In this document: piece by piece, positions 16,078-24,013 of the stretch | How the letters are laid out: each line of letters begins with the position of its first letter | Numbering within the stretch: the first letter of the stretch is position 1 | Assembly (NCBI RefSeq): GCF_029105185.1 | Contig: NZ_JAFMZK010000009.1 | Span: forward strand, 62,001-126,000 | Origin: Aliiroseovarius sp. Z3 | GTDB lineage: Bacteria; Pseudomonadota; Alphaproteobacteria; Rhodobacterales; Rhodobacteraceae | Length of the DNA stretch: 64,000 nt | Direction of reading: 5' to 3' | Notes under the pieces: model-generated | Seen by the model: only the letters and a program-made list of their open reading frames with translations | Told to the model about the DNA's origin: nothing | Databases searched by the model: none | Translations under genes and position numbers: made by a program

Positions 16078-17106
16078 TTAGAATGTCAGTGTGTTGTCGC
16101 CCAAGGGCGCGAGCATCTGTGTGACAGCGTCGTCGGGCAAGTCATCCAGATCGTGTTTCCAGTTCGGGGTGCGGTCTTTGTCGATGACGGCGGCACGTAT
16201 GCCTTCCATCAGGTCGGACTGTTTCAACGCGCGATAGACGAACCGATATTCCATTTCCAGCGAGGCCCTCACGTCATGGGCGGTCGACAGGCGGTGAATC
16301 ATCTCGACCGTGCAGGCCATCGAAAGGGGGGAGTTACGCCCCAGAACGTCAAGGGTGTTGGACGCGAATGCACTGTCTTCGCTGCGCAGCGAAGACAGGA
16401 TCTCGCCCAGGCTGCCGCCTCCGAAGTGAGCGTCGATCATCGGTTGCATGGCCGACAGATTGCCCGGGATCGCCGGGATCGCAGCCTCGTTGATGTGGCA
16501 GGGGTCGCCGGTTCGGATCAAATCAGCCTTCAGCGCAGGCCATTCCGCCTGCCGGATCACGTAATCCGCAAACCCCGCGTGGATTGCATCGCCCGGTGCC
16601 ATCCGCGCGCCGGTCATACCGATAAATTCGCCCAATCGTCCCGGTGCGTGGGCGAGGATCAGCGATCCACCCACGTCTGGCACCAAGCCAATGGCGCATT
16701 CCGGCATCGCCATGCGAGATGATCGCGCCATGATCCTGTGCGACGCGTGGCAGCCTACGCCCACGCCTCCGCCCATTGTGAACCCTTGCATGAAGCTGAC
16801 GATCGGCTTGGGAAATTCAAACAGGCGCGCGTTCATCCGGTATTCGTCACGCCAGAAGTTTTGCGCGCGGGTGGGATCGCCGGACTTGCCGATCTCGTAT
16901 ATCTCGCGGATGTCCCCGCCGGCGCAGAAGGCGCGGTCACCTTCTGCGTCGATGATGATCATCGTGACATCGTCGTCATCTGCCCAGTCGATCAGGGCCG
17001 CGTCTATCGCAAGGCACATGTCATAGGACAGGGCATTCAGGGCATCAGGGCGGGTCAGGGTGATCCGCCCGGCTTTTCCTTCTTTTCGGATCGAGATATC
17101 CGACAT
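16078..17106 (-). CDS. 3-Hydroxyisobutyryl-CoA hydrolase (enoyl-CoA hydratase superfamily)
   Basis: Releases CoA from 3-hydroxyisobutyryl-CoA in valine catabolism. 342 residues, longer than simple enoyl-CoA hydratases (about 260) and of the hydrolase length. Crotonase oxyanion-hole segments: GDRAFCAGGDIREIYE and QGFTMGGGVGVGCHAS; the hydrolase-type MPECAIGLVPDVGGS with Glu and Asp is present. ATG at 17106 shares one base with the TAA of the upstream acyl-CoA dehydrogenase. Function follows from this context plus length; distant alternatives are other crotonases. Confidence 0.9.
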   Translation of the reverse strand: MSDISIRKEGKAGRITLTRPDALNALSYDMCLAIDAALIDWADDDDVTMIIIDAEGDRAFCAGGDIREIYEIGKSGDPTRAQNFWRDEYRMNARLFEFPKPIVSFMQGFTMGGGVGVGCHASHRIMARSSRMAMPECAIGLVPDVGGSLILAHAPGRLGEFIGMTGARMAPGDAIHAGFADYVIRQAEWPALKADLIRTGDPCHINEAAIPAIPGNLSAMQPMIDAHFGGGSLGEILSSLRSEDSAFASNTLDVLGRNSPLSMACTVEMIHRLSTAHDVRASLEMEYRFVYRALKQSDLMEGIRAAVIDKDRTPNWKHDLDDLPDDAVTQMLAPLGDNTLTF

Positions 17107-18257
17107 TAGCCGCGGTCGCGTTCGGCCAGCAGTTGACGGGCGACGATCAGGCGCATGATCTCGTTCGTGCCTTCCAAAATCTGGTGCACCCGTAGGTCAC
17201 GCACGATCTTTTCGATCCCGTAGTCGGCCAGATAGCCATAGCCGCCATGCAGTTGCAGACAGCCATTGGCCACATCAAAGGCCGCATCGGTCACCATCAG
17301 TTTCGCCATGGCACAGAATTTCGAAGCGTCGGGCGCTTTGTTGTCGAGCTTCCATGCGGCCTGGCGCAAGAACGTGCGCGCGGCTTGCAAGCGGGTTTCG
17401 TATTCCGCCAGCCTGAATTGCAGCGCCTGGAACTGGTCGATGGTTTTGCCAAACGCCTTGCGTTCACCCATGTATTGCAGGGTCAGGTCCAGCGCCTTTT
17501 GCGCGCCCCCCAGCGCCCCGGCCGAGATGTTCAGACGGCCACCGTCCAGCCCGGCCATGGCATAGGTGAAGCCTTTGCCCTCTTCGCCCAGCAGGTTTTC
17601 ATGCGGCACGGCGCAATCGTCGAATTGCACCTGGGAAGTCGGCTGCGCCTTCCAGCCCATTTTGCGTTCGCTTGCCCCGAAGCTGAGCCCGGGGGTGCCC
17701 GCCTCGACAACCACGGTCGAGATGCCTTTGGGCCCATCATCGCCAGTGCGGCACATGGTGACATAGACGTCGGAGTAATTGCCGCCCGATATGAACGCTT
17801 TGTTGCCGGTCAGCACATAGCTGTCATTGGTCTTTTGGGCGCGGGTTTTCAGGGCCGCTGCATCCGAGCCGGAGCCGGGTTCCGTCAGGCAGTAAGAGAA
17901 CACTTTTTCCATTGAGCAGAGCGCGGGAAGCCATTTCTGCTTGTCTTCTTCCTTGCCAAATTTGTCGATCATACCGCCGCACATATTGTGGATGGACAAG
18001 AACGATCCGACCGCGGGATCCGCCATCGCAAGTGCTTCGAACACCAATGTCGCGTCCAAACGAGACAGGCCCGAGCCACCATATTCTTCCGAGACATAGA
18101 TACCTCCGAAGCCCAGCTCGGCCAGTTGCGGCCAAAGCTCTTTCGGGATTGTGCCCTCGGCCTCCCATTTTTCAGAGTTGGGGGCGATGTTTTCTTCGCC
18201 AAACCCTTTGGCCATGTCGAAGATGAGGGTCTGTTCCTCGGAAAGCGCGAAATCCAT
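17106..18257 (-). CDS. Acyl-CoA dehydrogenase, probable isobutyryl-CoA dehydrogenase
   Basis: FAD enzyme oxidising isobutyryl-CoA to methacrylyl-CoA. 383 residues. Family signatures: YCLTEPGSGSDAAALKTRA, the FAD/CoA-binding GERKAFGKTIDQFQALQF, and C-terminal QLHGGYGYLADYGIEKIVRD then the LEGTNEIMRL segment with the usual catalytic Glu. First gene of acad-hydrolase-mmsB. A methacrylyl-CoA hydratase step is not encoded next to it. The substrate is assigned from operon context. Confidence 0.92.
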   Translation of the reverse strand: MDFALSEEQTLIFDMAKGFGEENIAPNSEKWEAEGTIPKELWPQLAELGFGGIYVSEEYGGSGLSRLDATLVFEALAMADPAVGSFLSIHNMCGGMIDKFGKEEDKQKWLPALCSMEKVFSYCLTEPGSGSDAAALKTRAQKTNDSYVLTGNKAFISGGNYSDVYVTMCRTGDDGPKGISTVVVEAGTPGLSFGASERKMGWKAQPTSQVQFDDCAVPHENLLGEEGKGFTYAMAGLDGGRLNISAGALGGAQKALDLTLQYMGERKAFGKTIDQFQALQFRLAEYETRLQAARTFLRQAAWKLDNKAPDASKFCAMAKLMVTDAAFDVANGCLQLHGGYGYLADYGIEKIVRDLRVHQILEGTNEIMRLIVARQLLAERDRG

Positions 18258-18391
18258 GTATCTCTCCCGTCCACGTATTGCTGCGTCACGATATGGCGCA
18301 ATTCTTACAGGAGTTTTTCAAGGCGGTGGAGAGTTCCGTCGCGTCGCAAGTTGCCGTTACGTTACCGTTTCGTCCCCGGATCAGCCTTCGA

Positions 18392-19525
18392 TCACAAATC
18401 GGTATGGTATTCGTCAATCAAGTGCCGCACAACATCTTGAAGCGCATAGTCTTTCGGTTTCTCGGCCTGAAGGCTGTCGTGAAAGACCGTGCGTTGCCGG
18501 TCGGATGAAATGCCTGTTTCAAGGATACTGCGTGCCGCTTCCACTTCGACCGTGCAGCCAAGCGCCTCGGCATCCTGTTCGATGAGCTTGAGCAAATCCT
18601 CAAGCAGGTGCGGGAAGTCCACGATCTCGCCGACGCCGAAGTCAATCAGCCCGCCGCCAATGCCGTATCGTTGTGCCCGCCAGCGGTTCTCGGCCACCAG
18701 AAAATTGTCGTAAAGCCGCCAGCGTTGGTTTTTGGCTTTCAACCTCCACAGCATGCGCGCCAGACATTGGGTCAGCGCGGCAAGGCTGACGGTGTGTTCC
18801 AGGCGCGGTTGCACATCGCAGATGCGGCTTTCAATGGTCGGAAAACGTGATGACGGGCGCAGATCCCACCAGATTTTCGAACTGTCTTCGATGACACCGA
18901 TATCAACCAGCGCCTGCACCGAGCGTTCAAATTCGGACCATCCCGACAATTGCGGTGGCAGACCCGTGCGCGGCAGATTGTCGAAAACCGTCAGACGATA
19001 GGAGGCAAGCCCAGTATCGTCACCTTGCCAGAAGGGCGAACTGCCAGACAAGGCAAGAAGGTGGGGCAGAAAATAGCTGAGCTGATTGACAAGATCGATC
19101 CGTGTGTCGGGGTCAGGAATGCCGATATGTACATGCATTCCGCAGATCAACATCCGGCGCACGACCCCGGCCAAGTCTCGTTTCAGATCGTTGTATCGGT
19201 CCTTGTCGACATGGTGTTGGTCTTTCCAATCTGCAAACGGATGGCACGACGCCGCAATCGGAGCCAGCCCATAGGTTTTCGCGTGTTTGGCAACGGTTGA
19301 TCGCAGACGTTTCAGATCTTCGCGCGCTTCAGACACGTTTGCGCAGACACGGGTGCCAATTTCGATCTGGCATTGCAGGAACTCTGGGCTGACCTGACCT
19401 TCAAGCTCGGCTTTGCAGTCATTCATCAAACGGTCAGGCGCCCGCGCGAGGGCGTAGCTTTCGCGATCCACCAGCAGATATTCTTCTTCGACACCAATCG
19501 AAAAAGGTGGTTCCTTAAGGGCCAT
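18392..19525 (-). CDS. Glutamate-cysteine ligase-like (GCS2/YbdK) carboxylate-amine ligase
   Basis: ATP-dependent carboxylate-amine ligase of the GCS2 family, 377 residues. N-terminal [17 protein letters not shown], central [18 protein letters not shown] and [20 protein letters not shown] are the family hallmarks (metal/ATP-binding acidic residues). E. coli YbdK has weak glutamate-cysteine ligase activity; the true substrate is unknown. ATG 19525 has AAAGGA at good spacing; the longer in-frame start at 19621 adds 32 unlike residues. An eight-base-stem hairpin (19593-19612) lies in its leader. Its place between the valine genes is not explained by function. Confidence 0.9.
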   Translation of the reverse strand: MALKEPPFSIGVEEEYLLVDRESYALARAPDRLMNDCKAELEGQVSPEFLQCQIEIGTRVCANVSEAREDLKRLRSTVAKHAKTYGLAPIAASCHPFADWKDQHHVDKDRYNDLKRDLAGVVRRMLICGMHVHIGIPDPDTRIDLVNQLSYFLPHLLALSGSSPFWQGDDTGLASYRLTVFDNLPRTGLPPQLSGWSEFERSVQALVDIGVIEDSSKIWWDLRPSSRFPTIESRICDVQPRLEHTVSLAALTQCLARMLWRLKAKNQRWRLYDNFLVAENRWRAQRYGIGGGLIDFGVGEIVDFPHLLEDLLKLIEQDAEALGCTVEVEAARSILETGISSDRQRTVFHDSLQAEKPKDYALQDVVRHLIDEYHTDL

Positions 19526-19703
19526 CAGCTGTCCTTTCGGTGTTATCAGAACCAGCTTTGCATCATTGTGGTCACGCGACAAGCATCCGACGCAACCAAG
19601 ACCCCTTGGTTGGCGTTCCACGCGGAAAGCCGTGAATAGATGGTTGACCTAAGGTAAGGATGTGGGTTTGTTTAATCTGGCGCAATCGCGCTGGGGTTGA
19701 ATA

Positions 19704-20138
19704 ATGTACGCTGCCACCTATTTTGACGCACAAAAGTTTTTACATGTCCGCTGTTCAGCACATATTCATTTCGCCAGTTTAACGGCTCGGATCGCTGAAT
19801 GGCTCATCGCAATTGACGCGCCTTTGGGGCGTAGGGTGCTTGTTGATCTGCGCCAGTTGCACTCTGTTGACCGTCCGATTGATGGATCTGCGGAATACGT
19901 GCAAATGCAGCGGAAACTGTCTTGTGAATTCCCATCGGCAAGTAAGCTCGCGCTGCTGGCTCCGCGACCTGAAGTCTTTGTTTTGGCGCGGATATTCGAA
20001 CAATCTGCGCAAGATCATCTTCCAACCGAGATTGATGTATTTCGTGACGACGCGGATGCGCTGGAATTTCTGGGCTTTGCGGCGGAAGAGGTGGACGAAT
20101 TCGTCAATTCGTTGGGAGAGGGACGGGAGTTGAGCTGA
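19704..20138 (+). CDS. Hypothetical protein, possible SpoIIAA/STAS-like fold
   Basis: 144 residues with no motif that I can name. The alternation of short strands and helices, with RRVLVDLRQLHSVDRPIDG followed by about 60 residues and SKLALLAPRPEVFVLARIFEQ, resembles SpoIIAA/STAS-like cytosolic proteins, but this is weak. ATG 19704 without an obvious ribosome site. Ends four bases before the terminator that it shares with mmsA. Confidence 0.65.
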   Translation: MYAATYFDAQKFLHVRCSAHIHFASLTARIAEWLIAIDAPLGRRVLVDLRQLHSVDRPIDGSAEYVQMQRKLSCEFPSASKLALLAPRPEVFVLARIFEQSAQDHLPTEIDVFRDDADALEFLGFAAEEVDEFVNSLGEGRELS

Positions 20139-20166
20139 AAAGCCCCGGTCGGTGAACCGGGGCTTT
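20139..20166. terminator. Bidirectional terminator between 19704 gene and mmsA
   Basis: Perfect 11-base stem, AAAGCCCCGGT (20139-20149) and ACCGGGGCTTT (20156-20166), six-base loop, with A/T tails on both sides. Serves the two convergent genes. Confidence 0.88.
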
Positions 20167-20190
20167 GTCGTTGTGATTGGCAGCGATCGG

Positions 20191-21690
20191 TTAGTCCATC
20201 GCTTTGAAGTTGAACTCTCCACCTTCGCGGATGCCTGACGGCCAGCGTGATGTCACGGTCTTCGTGCGTGTGTAGAACTTGAACGCGTCCGGGCCGTGCT
20301 GGTTCAGATCACCAAACCCGGATTTTTTCCAACCGCCAAAGGTGTGATAGGCCAGCGGAACCGGGATCGGGACATTGATGCCGACCATGCCGATGTTGAT
20401 CCGGTTGGCGAAGTCACGGGCGGTGTCACCATCGCGGGTGAAGATCGCGGTACCATTGCCATATTCGTGGTTCATCGCGTGACCGATCGCCTCTTCATAG
20501 CTCTGTGCGCGGACCATCGACAGGACAGGGCCGAAAATCTCGGTCTTGTAGATGTCCATGTCGGTGGTGACATTGTCAAACAGGTGCGGGCCGACGAAGA
20601 AGCCGTCTTCATAGCCTTGCAGGCTGAAGTTGCGGTTGTCCACGACAAGGTCCGCACCCTGCTCGACACCCGAATTGATCAGGCGCAGGATGTTTTCCTT
20701 GGCAGCAGCGGTCACGACGGGGCCATAGTCCACGTCGTCGCCAGCAGTGTAGGGGGCAACTTTCAGCTTCTCGATGCGCGGGACCAGAGCGTCACGCAGC
20801 CTATCTGCGGTTTCGTTGCCCACAGGCACAGCGACCGAGATCGCCATGCAGCGTTCGCCTGCGGCACCGAAGCCTGCGCCGACCAGAGCGTCGGCAGCTT
20901 GCTCCATATCCGCGTCGGGCATCACGATCATGTGGTTCTTGGCGCCACCGAAACACTGCGCGCGTTTGCCGTTGGCGGTGGCGCGCGAGTAGATGTAATG
21001 GGCAATCGGGGTCGAGCCGACGAAGGCCACAGCCTGAACGGTTTCGTTGTCCAAGATTGCGTCCACCGCATCCTTGTCGCCGTTCACCACCTGCAACACG
21101 CCGTCGGGCAGGCCAGCTTCTTTGCACAGCTCAGCCAGCATCAGTGGAACCGAGGGGTCACGCTCGGACGGTTTCAGGATCATCGCGTTGCCCGCGGCCA
21201 GAGCCGGACCCATGCCCCAGAGCGGGATCATGGCGGGGAAGTTGAACGGGGTGATCGAGGCCACAACGCCCAAAGGCTGACGCATGGAATACATGTCGAT
21301 GCCGGGGCCGGCGCTGTCGGTGAACTCGCCCTTCATCATCTGGGCCGCACCGATGCAGTATTCGATCACTTCCAGACCACGTTGAACGTCGCCCTTCGCG
21401 TCAGGGATGGTTTTACCATGCTCGCGCGACAGGGCTTCGGCCAGCTTGTCCATGTCACGGTTCAGAAGGCCAACCAGAGCCATCATCACGCGGCCGCGTT
21501 TCTGCGGGTTGGTGGCCCCCCAGGCTTTCTGAGCCTCGGCGGCTTTGGCGACGGCGTCATCCAGTTCGGCCTGTGAGGCCAACGCGACCTTGGCCTGAAC
21601 CTCGCCGGTGGCGGGATTGTAAATGTCTGCTGTGCGGCCCGAGCTTCCATCGACCAATTGGCCGTTGATCCAGTGTCCAAGTGTCTTCAT
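20191..21690 (-). CDS. mmsA: Methylmalonate-semialdehyde dehydrogenase (CoA-acylating)
   Basis: Converts methylmalonate semialdehyde to propionyl-CoA, NAD and CoA dependent; completes the valine route begun by the genes at 15194-18257. 499 residues. ALDH landmarks: VASITPFNFPAMIPLWGMG, catalytic Cys in AAGERCMAISVAV, ATANGKRAQCFGGAKNHMIV typical of the MmsA subfamily (no general-base Glu in the usual ELGG position), and FGDLNQHGPDAFKFYTRTKT near the end. Divergent from a LysR gene 186 bases away that probably controls it. Confidence 0.96.
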   Translation of the reverse strand: MKTLGHWINGQLVDGSSGRTADIYNPATGEVQAKVALASQAELDDAVAKAAEAQKAWGATNPQKRGRVMMALVGLLNRDMDKLAEALSREHGKTIPDAKGDVQRGLEVIEYCIGAAQMMKGEFTDSAGPGIDMYSMRQPLGVVASITPFNFPAMIPLWGMGPALAAGNAMILKPSERDPSVPLMLAELCKEAGLPDGVLQVVNGDKDAVDAILDNETVQAVAFVGSTPIAHYIYSRATANGKRAQCFGGAKNHMIVMPDADMEQAADALVGAGFGAAGERCMAISVAVPVGNETADRLRDALVPRIEKLKVAPYTAGDDVDYGPVVTAAAKENILRLINSGVEQGADLVVDNRNFSLQGYEDGFFVGPHLFDNVTTDMDIYKTEIFGPVLSMVRAQSYEEAIGHAMNHEYGNGTAIFTRDGDTARDFANRINIGMVGINVPIPVPLAYHTFGGWKKSGFGDLNQHGPDAFKFYTRTKTVTSRWPSGIREGGEFNFKAMD

Positions 21691-21766
21691 GGTCAGTCTC
21701 CCATCTGTTCGGCAGGAAGATAGCCTTGCAATTATGCTGGGAAAAGAGGCAGTTTTCCAAAAAGGT

Positions 21767-21782
21767 TTTGCAAAAATGCAAA
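21767..21782. promoter_or_regulatory. Candidate LysR operator in the mmsA/LysR gap
   Basis: TTTGCA (21767-21772) and TGCAAA (21777-21782) around AAAA fit a T-N11-A LysR box. A second TTGCAATTATGC half-palindrome is at 21726-21737. Both lie in the divergent region of mmsA and the LysR gene. Confidence 0.4.
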
Positions 21783-21807
21783 GCTGGGCGTGGATGCGCG
21801 GTTGGGG

Positions 21808-21844
21808 ATGCCTCCGGCGGGGATATTTTTGGGCCAGAAGAAAC
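21808..21844. repeat. Dispersed repeat, copy 3 (core only)
   Basis: GGATGCCTCCGGCGGGGATA and the following TTTTTGGGCCAGAAGAA match the core of the elements at 6331-6356 and 15071-15100. The GC-rich hairpin module is missing here. It lies between the LysR operator candidate and the LysR gene. Confidence 0.75.
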
Positions 21845-21876
21845 GCGAGCGATGAGAAGAACAGGCGAGGTTGTGA

Positions 21877-22767
21877 ATGGATTGGGATGATTTGAGGGTT
21901 TTCTTGGCGGTTGCGCGGGCAGAAAGTCTGTCGCGCGCGGGTAAGGTACTGCGGCGCGACGCCGCGACCGTTGGGCGGCGGGTGGCGAAGCTGGAGGGGG
22001 ATCTGGGACAGCCATTGTTCACTAAGTCACCGCAGGGATACGCACTGACCGAAGCGGGCGCGCGCTTGCTGTCCCATGCGGAACGGGCCGAGCAGGCGGT
22101 GTTGTCGGGGGCGGACGAGTTGGCCGGGCAATCCGGGCAATTGTCGGGGCAGGTGCGTATTGGTGCGACCGATGGCTGCGCCAGCTATATTCTGCCGCAA
22201 GTGTGCACAGCGATCCAGAAAGAGCACCCCGAACTGGAATTGCAGATTGTGGCGCTGCCGCGTGTGATCAACCTGTCGAAGCGTGAGGCTGACATGGCGA
22301 TCACGGTGTCCCCGCCGCAGACCGGGCGCATCACGGTGCAGAAAATCACAGATTACCACCTGCATCTCGCGGCCGCACGGGAATACCTGGCCGATGCACC
22401 GCCATTGACCTGTCTGGAGGATCTGCGGGCCCATCCTGTCGTGGGATATATTCAGGACATGATCTTCTATCCGGAGCTCGATTTCCTGACCGGGATGGGG
22501 ATCGAAAAGGTGGCGCTGGCGTCGAATCTGGTTTCGGTGCAACTGGGTATGGTGCGGCAGGGTGGGGGGATCGGCATCACCCATGATTTCATTCTGCCTT
22601 TTGCGCAAAATCTGGAACGCGTGCTGACCGATGAGATCTCGGTCACCAGATCGTTTTATCTGATCCGGCACGAAGGCGATGCGCGGGTTGAGCGGTTCAC
22701 GCGCGTGGCCGAAGAGTTGGCGCGTGGCATCCGTGACGAAGTGGCGCGGCTGGAAGCAATGGTTTAG
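21877..22767 (+). CDS. LysR family regulator, divergent from mmsA
   Basis: 296 residues. N-terminal HTH (MDWDDLRVFLAVARAESLSR ... LRRDAATVGRRVAKLEGDLG) and a periplasmic-binding-like effector domain starting near residue 90 (QVRIGATDGCASYILPQV). ATG 21877 has GAGG upstream. The divergent position suggests control of mmsA; effector unknown. The HTH has ATVGRRVAKLE in place of the common AVSRRIRxLE, typical of one LysR subgroup. Confidence 0.92.
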   Translation: MDWDDLRVFLAVARAESLSRAGKVLRRDAATVGRRVAKLEGDLGQPLFTKSPQGYALTEAGARLLSHAERAEQAVLSGADELAGQSGQLSGQVRIGATDGCASYILPQVCTAIQKEHPELELQIVALPRVINLSKREADMAITVSPPQTGRITVQKITDYHLHLAAAREYLADAPPLTCLEDLRAHPVVGYIQDMIFYPELDFLTGMGIEKVALASNLVSVQLGMVRQGGGIGITHDFILPFAQNLERVLTDEISVTRSFYLIRHEGDARVERFTRVAEELARGIRDEVARLEAMV

Positions 22768-22874
22768 GTGCTATTTCCTTTGCTGCAATTGCAAACACCC
22801 CTTGACATATTGTTGCGCTTGGGGTGACGCTAAAGACAGAAAAATACAAGAATTTCACTAGAATGGAGGGCCAC

Positions 22875-23309
22875 ATGCTCATTCACCAGATACTGAAAAA
22901 TAAAACGCTGGCGGGTGTTGCGACGGTCAAGCCGGGTAGCAAAGTAGCGGATGCGGCGAACCTTCTGTCCGAGAAGAAAATCGGTGCGGTGATTGTATCG
23001 GAAGACGGTGTGCGCCCGGCTGGCATCCTATCAGAACGCGATATCGTGTCGGCATTGGGTAAGGTGGGTGTTGGATGTCTGGACCAGCCGGTTGACGATT
23101 TGATGACGTCCAAGCTGGTGACCTGCGCGCCGGGGGATCGCGCCATTCAGGTTCTGCAGACCATGACCGAGGGTCGTTTTCGTCACATGCCGGTATTGGA
23201 TGGCGAAGAAATGATCGGATTGGTGTCGATCGGCGACGTTGTCAAGGCACGGCTGGATGAGCTGTCACAACAAGCTGACGCCTTGAAAAACATGATCATG
23301 GGTTACTAA
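22875..23309 (+). CDS. CBS-domain protein
   Basis: 144 residues, two CBS repeats (about 10-65 and 75-135) with KIGAVIVSEDGVRPAGILSERD and RFRHMPVLDGEEMIGLVSIGDVV. CBS pairs bind adenine nucleotides; the target process is unknown. ATG 22875 has GGAGGG upstream. The region before it (22768-22874) carries TTGACA at 22803-22808 but I could not fix a -10. About 105 bases precede coaD, with a hairpin between. Confidence 0.9.
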   Translation: MLIHQILKNKTLAGVATVKPGSKVADAANLLSEKKIGAVIVSEDGVRPAGILSERDIVSALGKVGVGCLDQPVDDLMTSKLVTCAPGDRAIQVLQTMTEGRFRHMPVLDGEEMIGLVSIGDVVKARLDELSQQADALKNMIMGY

Positions 23310-23335
23310 CCGGATCGTTTGGACCAGCAGACAAT

Positions 23336-23373
23336 GCCCTGTGCATTGCGTATCAGAACTTGCAATGCAGGGC
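23336..23373 (+). promoter_or_regulatory. Hairpin between the CBS gene and coaD
   Basis: GCCCTG-TG-CATTGC on the left pairs with GCAATGCAGGGC on the right, one two-base bulge, 12-base loop. No T-run follows. It may terminate, attenuate or stabilise the coaD transcript. Confidence 0.4.
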
Positions 23374-23413
23374 GCGGTAAAATTGCGTGCCCGCATTGAA
23401 GAAAGGCCAGAAC

Positions 23414-23905
23414 ATGCGTGTCGGACTGTATCCCGGAACCTTCGATCCCATTACCTTGGGCCATACCGACATCATCCGTCGCGGGTGTGCTTTGGTGGAC
23501 CGGCTGGTGATCGGGATTGCGATCAACACGGGGAAAAACCCGATGTTCTCGCTGGCAGAGCGGGTCGCGATGGTCGAGGCGGAATGCGCCAGGCTGACCG
23601 AGGAAACCGGCACAGAGATTGTTGCTCATCCGTTTGAGAATCTGTTGATTGATTGTGCCCATGATGTTGGCGCGCAGATCATCATTCGCGGCCTGCGGGC
23701 CGTGACTGATTTTGAGTATGAATATCAAATGGTTGGTATGAACCGCGCGATGGATGACAGCGTGGAAACCGTGTTCCTGATGGCCGAGGCGAAGTATCAG
23801 GCCATTGCTTCGAAGCTGGTGAAAGAAATTGCGCGACTTGGGGGGGATGTGTCGAAATTCGTGAACCCAAGTGTGAAGGATCAGTTGCTGGCCAAGATCG
23901 GATAG
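23414..23905 (+). CDS. coaD: Phosphopantetheine adenylyltransferase
   Basis: Penultimate step of coenzyme A synthesis. 163 residues. Nucleotidyltransferase motif GLYPGTFDPITLGHTDII, IIIRGLRAVTDFEYEYQM and the C-terminal SKLVKEIARLGGDVSKFV. ATG 23414 has AAAGG just upstream; the longer frame at 23387 is not needed. Convergent with dnaE2. Confidence 0.95.
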   Translation: MRVGLYPGTFDPITLGHTDIIRRGCALVDRLVIGIAINTGKNPMFSLAERVAMVEAECARLTEETGTEIVAHPFENLLIDCAHDVGAQIIIRGLRAVTDFEYEYQMVGMNRAMDDSVETVFLMAEAKYQAIASKLVKEIARLGGDVSKFVNPSVKDQLLAKIG

Positions 23906-24013
23906 GCCGTGGTGTGGACGCATAACAGTGCGAGCCGGGCGGATATATCCTGATGTTTGAAATCTGCTTAGCGTCCGTATCGACGGATGCCGCATTCTTG
24001 TTAGATGATAGCT

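Noticed and set aside
19593-19612. Hairpin CAACCAAG/CTTGGTTG in the leader of the GCS2-type gene
   Set aside because: Eight-base stem, no T-run and no known riboswitch pattern; kept only as a note in that gene.
23960-24005. Terminator between coaD and dnaE2
   Set aside because: GTCCGT/ACGGAT stem is short and contains a wobble pair, with no T-run; not strong enough to list.
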